Assembly: GCA_035764505.1 (NCBI GenBank)
Contig: DASTZC010000113.1
Location: 1 to 38,338, forward strand
Direction of reading: 5' to 3'
DNA length: 38,338 bases
DNA from: Candidatus Polarisedimenticolia bacterium
GTDB lineage: Bacteria > Acidobacteriota > Polarisedimenticolia > Gp22-AA2 > AA152
Position 1 is the stretch's first letter. Each line of letters begins with the position of its first letter. The translations under genes were made by a program, and so were the position numbers. Below the pieces are notes generated by a model, which was not told where the DNA came from, made no database searches, and saw only the letters and a list, made by a program, of their open reading frames with translations. This document shows, piece by piece, positions 23,545 to 32,045 of the stretch.

Positions 23545-25085
23545 GGCGCCCGCGATCCGGCCGCCGTTTCACCCGACGCCGGCTGCTGGACTATGGTCTG
23601 AAGGCCTGCGTCGCCTATGCAATCTCCCGGGGAGCCGCGATCCGCGCCGCGGCGGGGATCCGCAGCGGATTGTGGGTCAACGACGTCCATTCGGGGCTCA
23701 ACCCGACCCGGGTGGCCCGCATCGCCAGCCCCGCCACGCTCGCGCAGCTTCAGGAGGAGGTGCGCCGCGCCGGCGTGCAGGGAAGCGCCCTCAGCCTGGC
23801 GGCGGGACGTCACGCCATGGGCGGGCAGCAGTTCGGCGCCGACACGGTGCTCATCGATCTCAATGGATTGAACCGGGTGATGGAGCTCGACGCGCAGTCC
23901 GGCGAGGTGGAGGTCGAAGCGGGCATGCGCTGGCCGGAGCTGGTGGAGTTCCTGGTGCGCGAGCAGAGCGGCTCGCCGAAGAGCTGGGGCATCCGGCAGA
24001 AGCAGACGGGGGCCGATCGCCTGAGCCTCGGTGGCGCCGTGTCGGCCAACGCCCACGGGCGCGGGCTGCGCTTCAAGCCGCTGGTGGCCGACGTCGCCGC
24101 CCTCACTCTGGTCGACGGCAAAGGAGAGCTTCGCCGGTGCAGCCGCGAGCAGAACCCGGAGCTGTTCCGCCTCGCGGTGGGGGGCTACGGGCTGTTCGGG
24201 GCGATCGCGTCGGTGCGCCTGCGGCTCGGCGAGCGGCTCAAGCTCGAGCGCGTCGTGGAGATCGTCGACTCGGCGCATCTCGCCGAGCGCCTCGCGGAGC
24301 GCATCGCGTCGGGTTTCCTGTACGGCGATTTCCAGTTCTCCACCGACGTCGGCTCCGACACGCTGCTGCGCAAGGGAGTCTTCGCCTGCTACCGGCCCGT
24401 GGATCCCTCCACCCCGGTGCCGGAGAACCCGGCAGAGATGCCGCGCGACGCCTGGATGGATCTCATCTGCCTGGGGCACCTGCATCGCGATCAGGCGTTC
24501 AAGAAGTACTCCGACTACTATCTCTCGACCTCGGGCCAGATCTACTGGTCAGACACCCACCAGCTGAGCGTCTACATCGAGGACTATCACGAGCAGCTGC
24601 GCCGCTGCCTGGGGCGGCTCGCCTCCGGAAGCGAGATGATCACCGAGATCTACGTGCCGCGCGATGCCCTGGGGGAGTTCCTGGAAGTGGTCCGGCGCGA
24701 CGTGCAGGCGGCGAAAATGAACTTGATCTATGGCACGGTGCGGCTGATCGAGGCGGACGACGAGACCTTCCTGGCCTGGGCGAAGCGTCCCTACGCCTGC
24801 ATCATCTTCAACCTGCATGTCGAGCACGACGAGGCGGGGGTGCGCAAGGCGCAGGCCGCCTTCCGTCAGCTGATCGATCGGGGCATCGGTTTCGGCGGCA
24901 GCTACTACCTCACGTATCATCGCTGGGCGAGCCGGGAGCAGGTGCTGGCCTGCTACCCGCAGTTTCCGGAGTTCCTGGAGAAGAAGAAGCATTACGATCC
25001 GGACGAGCGGTTCCAGAGCGACTGGTACCGGCACTATCGCGGCATGTTCCAGGCGGGAGGCAAGGCGGTTGCGCATCTGGATTGA
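23541..25085 (+). CDS. FAD-binding (PCMH-type) oxidoreductase
   Basis: A 514-residue flavoprotein of the VAO superfamily. The N-terminus (RRFTRRRLLDYG) has a twin-arginine-like start before a hydrophobic stretch, so export by Tat is possible. The FAD domain shows SLAAGRHAMGGQ, VEVEAGMRWPELVEFL, SLGGAVSANAHGRG and AVGGYGLFGAIASVRL. The His in GRHAMGG is where some relatives attach FAD covalently, which is not certain here. The substrate may be an alcohol or sugar, but nothing fixes it. It begins 4 bp inside the upstream peptidase gene, and its end overlaps the next gene by 17 bp. Confidence 0.88.
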   Translation: MRRPRSGRRFTRRRLLDYGLKACVAYAISRGAAIRAAAGIRSGLWVNDVHSGLNPTRVARIASPATLAQLQEEVRRAGVQGSALSLAAGRHAMGGQQFGADTVLIDLNGLNRVMELDAQSGEVEVEAGMRWPELVEFLVREQSGSPKSWGIRQKQTGADRLSLGGAVSANAHGRGLRFKPLVADVAALTLVDGKGELRRCSREQNPELFRLAVGGYGLFGAIASVRLRLGERLKLERVVEIVDSAHLAERLAERIASGFLYGDFQFSTDVGSDTLLRKGVFACYRPVDPSTPVPENPAEMPRDAWMDLICLGHLHRDQAFKKYSDYYLSTSGQIYWSDTHQLSVYIEDYHEQLRRCLGRLASGSEMITEIYVPRDALGEFLEVVRRDVQAAKMNLIYGTVRLIEADDETFLAWAKRPYACIIFNLHVEHDEAGVRKAQAAFRQLIDRGIGFGGSYYLTYHRWASREQVLACYPQFPEFLEKKKHYDPDERFQSDWYRHYRGMFQAGGKAVAHLD

Positions 25086-25548
25086 CGCCGACGCCTGCCC
25101 GCAGGCGGTGCGCGAGATCGTGTTCCGGGCCGCCGTGCGCCTCGAGATTCCCGTCCTGTTCGTTTCCAACCGGGGCGGTGTCCCGAAGCGGTCGGCCTGG
25201 ATCACCGCCGTGCAGGTGAGCAAGGACCTCGACGCGGCGGATCGCCACATCGCGGAGCAGGCCGTGGCGGAAGATCTGGTGATCACCGCCGACATCCCGC
25301 TGGCGGCCAAGGTGGTCGAGAAGGGGGCGGTGGCGATCGACCCGCGGGGCGAGACCTACACGGCGGAGAACGTGGGGGAGCGGCTGTCGGTGCGCGATTT
25401 CCTGCAATCGCTGCGCGCCGAGGGACAGATCACGGGGGGCCCGGGCCCCTTCTCCAACGCCGACCGGCAGCGTTTCGCCAACGCCCTCGACCGGCAGCTT
25501 GCCCGGCGGCGTCCGGGCCAACGCATCGAAGGAGAAAGCAAGCCATGA
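25069..25548 (+). CDS. YaiI/YqxD family protein (DUF188)
   Basis: A 159-residue protein with the family pattern: RIWIDADACPQAVREIVFRAA at the N-terminus, DAADRHIAEQAVAEDLVITADIPLA in the middle, and GEXYTAENVGERLSVRDFLQSLR, then FSNADRQRFANALDR. The acidic residues D8 and D73/D74 are conserved, giving a PIN-like look, and a nucleic-acid role is suspected for the family. The start is TTG at 25069 in the tail of the FAD gene, with GGGAGG upstream. Cytoplasmic. It overlaps the next gene by 4 bp. Confidence 0.9.
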   Translation: MRIWIDADACPQAVREIVFRAAVRLEIPVLFVSNRGGVPKRSAWITAVQVSKDLDAADRHIAEQAVAEDLVITADIPLAAKVVEKGAVAIDPRGETYTAENVGERLSVRDFLQSLRAEGQITGGPGPFSNADRQRFANALDRQLARRRPGQRIEGESKP

Positions 25549-26762
25549 AGCGGCATCCGGCCCTGGCGGCCATCCTCACCTTCGCGGCGTGCGCCTCCAC
25601 GGCCACGCCGGCCGCGGCGGCATCCTCCAAGGAGGAGGTCGCCGTGATCCATACGAGCATGGGCGACATCGTCTTCCGATTTCTGCCGCAGGCCGCTCCG
25701 GGGCATGTGGCCTACGTGAAGGAGCTGATCGGACGCGGCTTCTACGACGGCACCACCTTCCACCGCGTCATCCCTCATTTCGTGATCCAGGGAGGCGACC
25801 CCAACTCCAAGGATGCCGACCGCGCCAACGACGGGGAGGGCGAAGCCGATCGCAAGCTGAAGGCGGAGTTCACCTCCCTGCACTACCGTCCGGGAACGGT
25901 GGGGATGGCGCGCGACGCCGATCCCGACTCCGGTTCCTGCCAGTTCTTCATCGCCCTGGAGAACCTCCCTCGCCTGGACGGCAAGTACACCATCTTCGGA
26001 GAGGTCATCTCGGGGTTGGATGTGGCGCAGGCGATCGCCGCGGTCCCGAGGGACCTGAAGGACAATCCCCTCGTGCCGATCCCCGTGACCGTCGTGCTCA
26101 AGAACAAGCGGGTCAACTCCGATCTCGCCTCGGCGAAGGAGGGGCCTTCCGGGGAGGTGCTCACCGGTCCGGGCAAGCCGAAGCCCTGGGATCCGGGCGA
26201 TGTGCGCTGGACGGCGCCGAAGCGCGGCATGGATGCCGCGGGCCAGGGCGTGGAAGGCAGCGACCCGCTGGACCTGTCGGTCGACGAAACGGGCCGGGTC
26301 ATCGACGTACGCTTCGTCTCGCAACAGACCCCCGAGCCGGCGAAGCGCCAGCAGGCCATCAAGGAGGTATGGCGCTTCGAGCCCGCCAAGCTCGAAGGCA
26401 CCGCGGTGAAATGCCGCTTCTCCACCGACGGCCACGGCCGGGAAATTGCCCCTTCCAAGGTGCCCGGCACTCCCGTCGACGCGCTCAGCGAGGACCTGAC
26501 GCAGCCGCGCATCCTCGTGCCTGTGACCGTGCCCGAGGGAGTGATTGCCCCGCAGAAAGTGCCGACGCTCCGGCTGATCGTCGACGAGACGGGGCACGTC
26601 CCCGACGCCTCAATCCAAACCAGCTGCGGCGACACGGCGATGGACCAGGCGGCGCTCGAGGCGGCACGCAAGCTGATCTTCTCCCCGGCGATGCGCGGCA
26701 GCGAGGCGGTTCCGGTCTACCTGAACGTCTCCGTGAAATGGCAGGAGACCGCCGGTGGATAG
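25545..26762 (+). CDS. Exported cyclophilin PPIase with two TonB_C-like domains
   Basis: A 405-residue protein. Signal region 1-26 (with a possible but weak lipobox at C16). Residues 31-190 are a cyclophilin: FHRV (catalytic R74), FVIQGGDP, QFFIAL and LDGKYTIFGEVISG. Residues 200-405 carry two repeats shaped like TonB C-terminal domains, each with a VDETGRV-type turn: LSVDETGRVIDVRFVSQ (about 243-292) and LIVDETGHVPDASIQ (about 347-400). Peptidyl-prolyl isomerase activity is expected; the extra domains could bind peptidoglycan or a partner protein. Overlaps the neighbours by 4 and 8 bp. Confidence 0.87.
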   Translation: MKRHPALAAILTFAACASTATPAAAASSKEEVAVIHTSMGDIVFRFLPQAAPGHVAYVKELIGRGFYDGTTFHRVIPHFVIQGGDPNSKDADRANDGEGEADRKLKAEFTSLHYRPGTVGMARDADPDSGSCQFFIALENLPRLDGKYTIFGEVISGLDVAQAIAAVPRDLKDNPLVPIPVTVVLKNKRVNSDLASAKEGPSGEVLTGPGKPKPWDPGDVRWTAPKRGMDAAGQGVEGSDPLDLSVDETGRVIDVRFVSQQTPEPAKRQQAIKEVWRFEPAKLEGTAVKCRFSTDGHGREIAPSKVPGTPVDALSEDLTQPRILVPVTVPEGVIAPQKVPTLRLIVDETGHVPDASIQTSCGDTAMDQAALEAARKLIFSPAMRGSEAVPVYLNVSVKWQETAGG

Positions 26763-27510
26763 CGTGCCGGCATGGGCCGGCCGCGTGGCGCTGGTGACGG
26801 GAGGCTCGCGCGGCATCGGCCGGGAGATCGTCCTGGGGCTTGCGGCGGGAGGGGCGCGCGTCCGCTTCACCTACCGGCGCGAGGAAGCGCCGGCTCGCGA
26901 GACCGCGCGGCTGGCGGAAGAGCGCGGCGGATACGCCATCGGACGGCAGGTGGACGTCAGGCTCGAGCGTGAAGTGCAGGACTGGATCGCCTCGGCCGGC
27001 GATGAAGACGGAAGGATCGATATCCTGGTGAACAATGCCGGCGAGAGCGCCGATGCCCTGCTCGCGTTCCAGGAAGAAGAAGAATGGCGACGGATCCTGG
27101 CAGTGAACCTGGACAGCGTCCGGCACGCCAGCCGCGCCGTCCTGCGCGCCATGATCCACCAGCGCGCCGGTCGTATCGTGAGCGTCGCCTCCGCCAGCGC
27201 GCTGCGCGGGCGCGAGGGGCAGACCGCCTACGCCGCCGCCAAGGGCGCGGTCCTCTCATTCACGCGCTCCCTGGCGCGCGAGGTCGCCACCTTCGGAATC
27301 ACGGTAAACGCGGTCGTGCCGGGGCCGGTGGAGACGGAAATGATCTCCGCGCTGCCGGAGAGCACCCGCAAGTCGATGCTGGAGGCGGTGCCGCTGGGGC
27401 GGCCGGGTAGAGCCGAGGAGGTGGCGGCGGCCGTGCTGTTCCTCGCCTCGGATGCCGCCTCGTACATCACCGGCGCGAGCCTGCGCGTGGACGGCGGGCT
27501 CGCCATCTGA
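26755..27510 (+). CDS. Short-chain dehydrogenase/reductase, FabG-like
   Basis: A 251-residue SDR with the cofactor motif TGGSRGIG (15-22), NNAG (93-96), N119, and the catalytic YAAAK (Y159, K163) preceded by VASASAL with the Ser. The C-terminus FLASDAASYITGASLRVDGG is typical of FabG-type 3-oxoacyl-ACP reductases and their relatives. NADPH use is likely from the basic residues after strand 2 (YRREE). The neighbours (UbiG-like enzyme and a hotdog protein) point to a lipid or quinone pathway, but which one is not shown. Its start overlaps the upstream stop by 8 bp. Confidence 0.88.
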   Translation: MDSVPAWAGRVALVTGGSRGIGREIVLGLAAGGARVRFTYRREEAPARETARLAEERGGYAIGRQVDVRLEREVQDWIASAGDEDGRIDILVNNAGESADALLAFQEEEEWRRILAVNLDSVRHASRAVLRAMIHQRAGRIVSVASASALRGREGQTAYAAAKGAVLSFTRSLAREVATFGITVNAVVPGPVETEMISALPESTRKSMLEAVPLGRPGRAEEVAAAVLFLASDAASYITGASLRVDGGLAI

Positions 27511-27564
27511 GAATCGAACGCTTCCCGCGGGGAGGCGGCGGGATGAAGCCACAAGGAGGTCGAG

Positions 27565-28320
27565 ATGAGCGGGACGATGGAGCCGACGCAGGGACCCGCA
27601 CCCGACTGGCGCGGGCTGGAGGAGCACCAGAAGTACGATCGCTTCTCGCGCGAGACGCCGGGGGGTTGGTGGGACCTGGACGGCGTCGTCGGCGGGCTGC
27701 ACGTGCTGAACCGGGCGCGGGTCGCCTATTTCCGGGAGAGGCTGGGCTCGTTCGAGGGAAAGCGGATGCTCGATGTCGGTTGCGGCGGCGGCATCCTGTC
27801 GGAGTCCTTGGCGCGCGAGGGAGCGCAGGTCGTGGCCGTCGATCCTTCCGAGGCCAGCCTGGCCCAGGCCAAAGAGCACGCGCGCTCCGAGAATCTGCCG
27901 ATCGAATACCGGTCCGGATTTGCCGAGGAGATCGGCTTCCACGACGAGTTCGACGCCGTCTTCGCGGTGGACGTCCTGGAGCATGTTCAGGACCTGGAAG
28001 CGACGCTGCGCGCCTGCGCCCGGGCGCTTAAGCCGGGCGGGTTCTTCGGCTTCCTCACTCACAATCAGACGCTGGAGGCCTTCACTTTCCTGATCTGGGA
28101 GCAGGAATACCGGCAGCGGGTGATGCCGAAAGGGGCGCACGACTTCCACAAGTTCATCACTCCCGAGGCGATGCGCGCGGCGCTGGAGCGCGCCGGACTG
28201 CAGCCCGGCGAGATCCGCGGCCTGTCGCGCCAGGGGAGCGGCTCGACCTACTCGATCGTGGTGTCGGACGACGTGTCGGTCAGCTACCTGGGATTCGCGA
28301 CAAGGCCGAAAGGCCGCTGA
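27565..28320 (+). CDS. ubiG: UbiG-like O-methyltransferase
   Basis: A 251-residue SAM-dependent methyltransferase with motif I LDVGCGGG (69-76), VVAVDPS, and the UbiG family segment FLTHNQTLEAFTFLIWEQEY, then PKGAHDFHKFITPEAMRAAL. UbiG methylates hydroxyl groups in ubiquinone synthesis. No other ubi gene is nearby, and organisms of this kind often use menaquinone, so a different small-molecule substrate is possible. The ATG follows a perfect AAGGAGG (27553-27559). The last codons (TRPKGR and stop) are the first unit of the 22-bp repeat tract. Confidence 0.82.
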   Translation: MSGTMEPTQGPAPDWRGLEEHQKYDRFSRETPGGWWDLDGVVGGLHVLNRARVAYFRERLGSFEGKRMLDVGCGGGILSESLAREGAQVVAVDPSEASLAQAKEHARSENLPIEYRSGFAEEIGFHDEFDAVFAVDVLEHVQDLEATLRACARALKPGGFFGFLTHNQTLEAFTFLIWEQEYRQRVMPKGAHDFHKFITPEAMRAALERAGLQPGEIRGLSRQGSGSTYSIVVSDDVSVSYLGFATRPKGR

Positions 28321-28432
28321 GCAAAGCCCGAAAGGCCGCTGAACGATAGGGCCCAAAGGCCTCTGAGCCTAGGCCGGGAGGCCGCCGAGCGAAGCCCGGG
28401 AGGCCGCCGAGCGAAGCCCGAGAGGTCGCTGA
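28299..28432 (+). repeat. Six tandem 22-bp repeats with short GNRA-like hairpins
   Basis: Six units follow each other with the pattern (g)cgaa-GCCCGAAAGGCCGCTGA: 28299-28320, 28321-28342, 28343-28366 (24 bp), 28367-28388, 28389-28410 and 28411-28432. The first unit overlaps the ubiG stop. Units carry CC-[GAAA, GGGA or GAGA]-GG, so short hairpins with GNRA-type loops could form, best in units 1 and 4 (GGCC arms). The array may act in RNA stability or termination, or it may be a variable repeat. Confidence 0.75.
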
Positions 28433-28484
28433 TCAGGCCCATAGACACCTGAAAACCGCCGGGGGGGCCGATGGCGGAAGTCCG

Positions 28485-28910
28485 ATGATAGAAGAAGACC
28501 GGAAAGGCGATGAGCTGCGACGCCACGTCCCGATGAGTCGGCTGGCGCAAGCGCCGCCGTTCCGGCAGGTGGACCGCTGCACCGACCGGAAGCCGGGTGA
28601 GCGCTGCGTGACGGTCAAGATCTTTTCCGCCGCGGAGGAGCTGCTGGCGGGGCAGGAGAGGGTGCCTTTCCCGCTGGTGCTCGAGGCTCTCTGCCAGGGG
28701 GCAGCGTTCCTGACGGCCGGGGAGAATGTCGGCGAGGGGAGGATCCTGCGGATCGATCACGCCGCGCTGGAAGCCCCGGTCAGGATCGGCGACGCGCTGG
28801 AGATCACATCGATCCTGCTCGAGTCGGGGGCGGTGGGATTGAAGGCGGAGTGCGTCGGCAGGGTGGATCAGAAGATCGTGGCGCGGGTCGAGCTGCTCAT
28901 CGCCCGTTGA
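28485..28910 (+). CDS. Hotdog-fold FabZ/ApeI-like protein
   Basis: A 141-residue protein that looks like a 3-hydroxyacyl-ACP dehydratase: FPLVLEALCQGAAFLTAGENVG is the FabZ helix, with E67 at the catalytic Glu. The His that pairs with it in FabZ (in HFPxxPxxPG) is not seen here; the equivalent stretch reads ERVPFPLVLE. It may therefore be an inactive homologue or act in ester or thioester binding. ATG follows GGAAG. Its last 14 bases overlap the converging TPR gene. Confidence 0.75.
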   Translation: MIEEDRKGDELRRHVPMSRLAQAPPFRQVDRCTDRKPGERCVTVKIFSAAEELLAGQERVPFPLVLEALCQGAAFLTAGENVGEGRILRIDHAALEAPVRIGDALEITSILLESGAVGLKAECVGRVDQKIVARVELLIAR

Positions 28911-30186
28911 TCGGGCCGCTGCCGCTTCTTCCCACCATGGCGCCCGCAATCAGCAGCAGTCCTCCCAGGATGAGGAGCATGCCGCTGCGTCCCGGGAAGG
29001 GGATGGCGCTCTCCGGCGACAGCCACCACCAGGTAATGGAGGCGAGGACCATGACCGCCCCGACCACTCCCAGCTTCCTGCCCCATGACAGCCGGCTCAA
29101 TCGGCGGTGCTCGCGCTCGAAGAAGCCCGGGGTCGTCAACAGCGCCCGATGATAGCGGTAGGCTTCCACCAGCTTCGCCAGGAGCTGCGGGTGGCGGGCG
29201 CGGTCCAGCCCCTTCTTCCACTGTTCCAGGGCCGCTTCCTCCAATCCTTCTCGTTGTAGATACAGGCACCCGAGAAGGAAGTGGGCCAGATCCGATGAGG
29301 GAGGATACTCGGCGGCCTGCAGCAGGTATTCGGTGGTTCCTTTACGATCCCCCTGGGAATGACGCATCTCGGCCATCTCCAGCAGGTCCATCGGCGAGCT
29401 GCGCAGCACCAGGAGCTTTTCGAGCGCGGAGAGCGCCTTGTCGCGCCGGCCGAGGCGCTTCATCGTCCGGTAGTAATCCTCCAGCAGCGACTCCTCCATG
29501 GGGTGCGAGGCGAGGGCCAGGTCCATCAGACGCTCCGCCTGCGTCGGATTCCCCCAAAGAAAACAGATGCGCGCGGTCTCGGCGACGTAATCCGGGCTCA
29601 CCGTATCGTCGCAGACGATCGTCCGGACGCGGCGCTCCAGGGCGCGGCGCGACGGAATCTTCCCTTCCCAGTCGGGTACCGGCAGGTGCACGAAGAAGGG
29701 ATGCACGAAGCGGCGGCACAACGCCAGGACCCGCGGCAGCTGCGGATGGCCCAGCGGAATCCGGATGACGCGGCCCGAGGAGCCGGCCAGGAGCCATCCA
29801 CGCGGCACGTGGCGGCGCAGCGGCGACTGGAAGCGCGGAATGCGCAGCTCCACGGCGTCGACCGCCGACCAGGAGAGCTTGAAGCTGCGGTCCGACTGCC
29901 AGCGCCGCAGGGCCGAGATCCGTCCCAGCAGCAGGGCCGCGAGCGAGGTCACGCGGATGCCGTCGCTCTGCATCTCCACGCGGTGGATCGAGTCGAGCAG
30001 CATCAGCAGGGAGAGCAGGACCAGGGGAGCCAGCGCCGCCAGCCTCGGCCAGGTTTCGAGCGTCTCTCCCGGCGATTCGCCGGCCGCGGCGCCCGCCAGG
30101 AAGAGGATGAATCCCAGGCTCAGCGTCAGCCACAAGGGCGAGGTGACGATCTTGAAGGTGACGCGGGTCTCCACGCCGGGTGTCAT
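28897..30186 (-). CDS. Membrane protein with TPR-like repeats
   Basis: A 429-residue protein. Two helices at the N-terminus (about 16-35 and 48-65) are followed by a PH-like or cytoplasmic part (about 66-200). TPR-like repeats follow (about 205-360, for example ARICFLWGNPTQAERLMDLALASHP and YYRTMKRLGRRDKALSALEKLLVL), and two more helices end the protein. I do not recognise a named family. The start ATG at 30186 overlaps the stop of the FHA-GAF-PP2C phosphatase gene by 4 bp, so it is co-translated and may be a partner or target in that signalling route. Confidence 0.7.
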   Translation of the reverse strand: MTPGVETRVTFKIVTSPLWLTLSLGFILFLAGAAAGESPGETLETWPRLAALAPLVLLSLLMLLDSIHRVEMQSDGIRVTSLAALLLGRISALRRWQSDRSFKLSWSAVDAVELRIPRFQSPLRRHVPRGWLLAGSSGRVIRIPLGHPQLPRVLALCRRFVHPFFVHLPVPDWEGKIPSRRALERRVRTIVCDDTVSPDYVAETARICFLWGNPTQAERLMDLALASHPMEESLLEDYYRTMKRLGRRDKALSALEKLLVLRSSPMDLLEMAEMRHSQGDRKGTTEYLLQAAEYPPSSDLAHFLLGCLYLQREGLEEAALEQWKKGLDRARHPQLLAKLVEAYRYHRALLTTPGFFEREHRRLSRLSWGRKLGVVGAVMVLASITWWWLSPESAIPFPGRSGMLLILGGLLLIAGAMVGRSGSGPINGR

Positions 30187-31829
30187 GCCGCCCGCCGGAT
30201 GATCAGCAGGGTGATGTCGTCGTAGCGGGCGGCCCCGCCGCAGAACCCGAGGATGCTCTCCTCCAACCGGTTGAGGCCCGTCTCGCTCTCCACGGCGCGC
30301 ACCGTCTTCAGGCAATCGATGAGACGGTCCTCCCCGAACTCCTCCCCCGCGAGATTCAGGCTCTCGGTGGCGCCGTCGCTGTACAGCAGGAGGATCTCGC
30401 CGGGAGAGAGCGAGGTCTCGTGAGCCGGATAGGGAACGCCGCCCACCACCCCCAGGACCGGACCGCTCCCCTTGAGCCTCTCGACCTCTCCCGAGGTGCT
30501 GACCTTCATCGGCGGGTTGTGCCCGGCGTTGACGTAGCGCAGGACGCCGCCGGCGGGATCGATCTCGGCCAGGAAGAAGGAGATGAACTGGTTGGCGGAC
30601 AGCGTCTGGGTGAGGCGGTCGTTGAGCACGGCGGCGATCTGCGACAGGGGGCGGTCCGCCTCGGCCAGGCCGCGCAGCATCGCCTGGAAGTGCGACATGA
30701 TCATCGCCGCCGGCAGCCCCTTGCCCGCCACGTCCCCGACGGCCACCCAGAGGCGGTTCCCCTCGCGCGGCAGGAAGTCGTAGGTGTCGCCTCCGACGGT
30801 CCGGCAGGGGAGGTTGGTGCCCGCGATGTCGTAGCCGAGAAGCGGCGGACAGGAACGCGGCATCAGATTCCTCTGGATCTGGGCCGCCAGCTCCAGGTCG
30901 CGCTGCAGGGCCCGCACCGCCAGCGTCTCCTCGAACAGCCGGTTGTTCTCGATCTTCACCGCCGCCACGTTGGCCAGATTCGACAGGAGCCTCAGGTCGG
31001 CCGGGGTGAAGGAGTTGCTGCGGATGCGGCTGTCGACGTAGACCAGCCCGATCACCTCCCGGCTGTTCCACAGCGGCACGCACATGGCGGAGCGGATCCC
31101 CTGCGCCATGATGCTGGCCCCCTGCTCGAAGCGCGGGTCCTGCATCGCATCCGAAGTGAGGACCGACTGCTTCCCCTTGACGACCATGTCGGCGATGTGG
31201 CGGGAAAGGGTGATCTCCTCGGCGATGCCGCTCTTCTCGTCGCGCACCACCTTGGGCTCCAGCGACTGGCTGCTGTTCAGGAGCATCAGGCAGCCGCGCT
31301 CCGGCTTCACCGCCTGGAAGACCAGATCCATGATCGAATGGAGCAGATCGTCGAGTGGGGCCGTGGCCACCAGCTGCTCGCCCGCCTTCTGCAGGATTTC
31401 CAGAGGCAGCGCGGTGCGGCGCTCCGGCAGCAGCGAGGTGCCGCCCAGCGTCGTGGGGTCGGTGATCAGCTGCTCCACCGGGACGACCGTCGTCCCCGCC
31501 ACCGGCGTCGGCTTGTCGGTAATCTCGACCCTTTGCTGGGGCTCGACGTTGAACCAGATCTGGGCGCTTCCCAGGGTGATCCGGTCACCTTTCTTGAGCA
31601 CAACGGGGGAGCTGAGCTGGCGGTCGTTCAGCAGCGTCCCGTTCTTGCTCCCCGCGTCCCGGACCAGGTAGCGATCCCCTTCGCGATAGATCTCCGCGTG
31701 GACGCGGGAAAGAGACAGGTCGGCCAGGACCAGCTCGTTCTTGGAGGATCGGCCGATGGAGATCTTGGGCAGGTCCAGGTCTCTGCGGATCGCCTTTCCT
31801 TCCGCTGTCGTCACCACCACGAAATCCAT
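30183..31829 (-). CDS. FHA-GAF-PP2C (SpoIIE/RsbU-type) serine phosphatase
   Basis: A 548-residue cytoplasmic regulator. FHA domain (about 22-95): GRSSKNELVLADLSLSRVHAE with SKNGT (61-65), which binds phosphothreonine. GAF domain (about 150-300) with LVFQAVKPERGCLML and AMCVPLWNSREVIGLVYVDSR. Then LQRDLELAAQIQRNLMP and the PP2C/SpoIIE domain with GGDTYDF, GDVAGKG, DGATESL and YDDITLLIIRR, keeping the metal-binding aspartates. Relatives (RsbU, Rv1364c-type) control anti-sigma factor antagonists. ATG at 31829 lies 9 bases after CGGAG; the frame remains open to 32660, but the extension is antisense to the secreted protein gene. Confidence 0.92.
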   Translation of the reverse strand: MDFVVVTTAEGKAIRRDLDLPKISIGRSSKNELVLADLSLSRVHAEIYREGDRYLVRDAGSKNGTLLNDRQLSSPVVLKKGDRITLGSAQIWFNVEPQQRVEITDKPTPVAGTTVVPVEQLITDPTTLGGTSLLPERRTALPLEILQKAGEQLVATAPLDDLLHSIMDLVFQAVKPERGCLMLLNSSQSLEPKVVRDEKSGIAEEITLSRHIADMVVKGKQSVLTSDAMQDPRFEQGASIMAQGIRSAMCVPLWNSREVIGLVYVDSRIRSNSFTPADLRLLSNLANVAAVKIENNRLFEETLAVRALQRDLELAAQIQRNLMPRSCPPLLGYDIAGTNLPCRTVGGDTYDFLPREGNRLWVAVGDVAGKGLPAAMIMSHFQAMLRGLAEADRPLSQIAAVLNDRLTQTLSANQFISFFLAEIDPAGGVLRYVNAGHNPPMKVSTSGEVERLKGSGPVLGVVGGVPYPAHETSLSPGEILLLYSDGATESLNLAGEEFGEDRLIDCLKTVRAVESETGLNRLEESILGFCGGAARYDDITLLIIRRAA

Positions 31830-31995
31830 GATTTGAGGCTCCGGGAGAGATCGCTGGCAGGCAGTATAGAGGGATGGGACGGCGGGATTCAACCGCCGGC
31901 TCCGGGGCTGGGGGTCGCTTTTGGTAAACGCCGTCGCGTCCCTGGCGGCGGGCTGACGCCAGAGGAGCGTCGCAGGGAACATTTGCGCAATTCTC

Positions 31996-32024
31996 TTGAT
32001 TGCCAAGGTGCCTAAGGGTAGATT
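31996..32024 (+). promoter_or_regulatory. Predicted sigma70 promoter
   Basis: TTGATT (31996-32001) and TAGATT (32019-32024) are separated by exactly 17 bp. A start of transcription near 32031 would give a 15-base leader for the TTG start at 32046. It would drive the secreted protein and the matrixin gene. Confidence 0.45.
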
Positions 32025-32045
32025 TACTGCCTCGCAAGCCTTTAT

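Noticed and set aside
22995-24485. 496-residue minus-strand frame
   Set aside because: It runs against the M61 peptidase and FAD oxidoreductase genes, is rich in Arg/His/Gly and has no recognisable domain; a product of high GC content.
28897-28910. 14-bp overlap of two converging genes
   Set aside because: Real, but common in dense genomes; antisense control cannot be judged.
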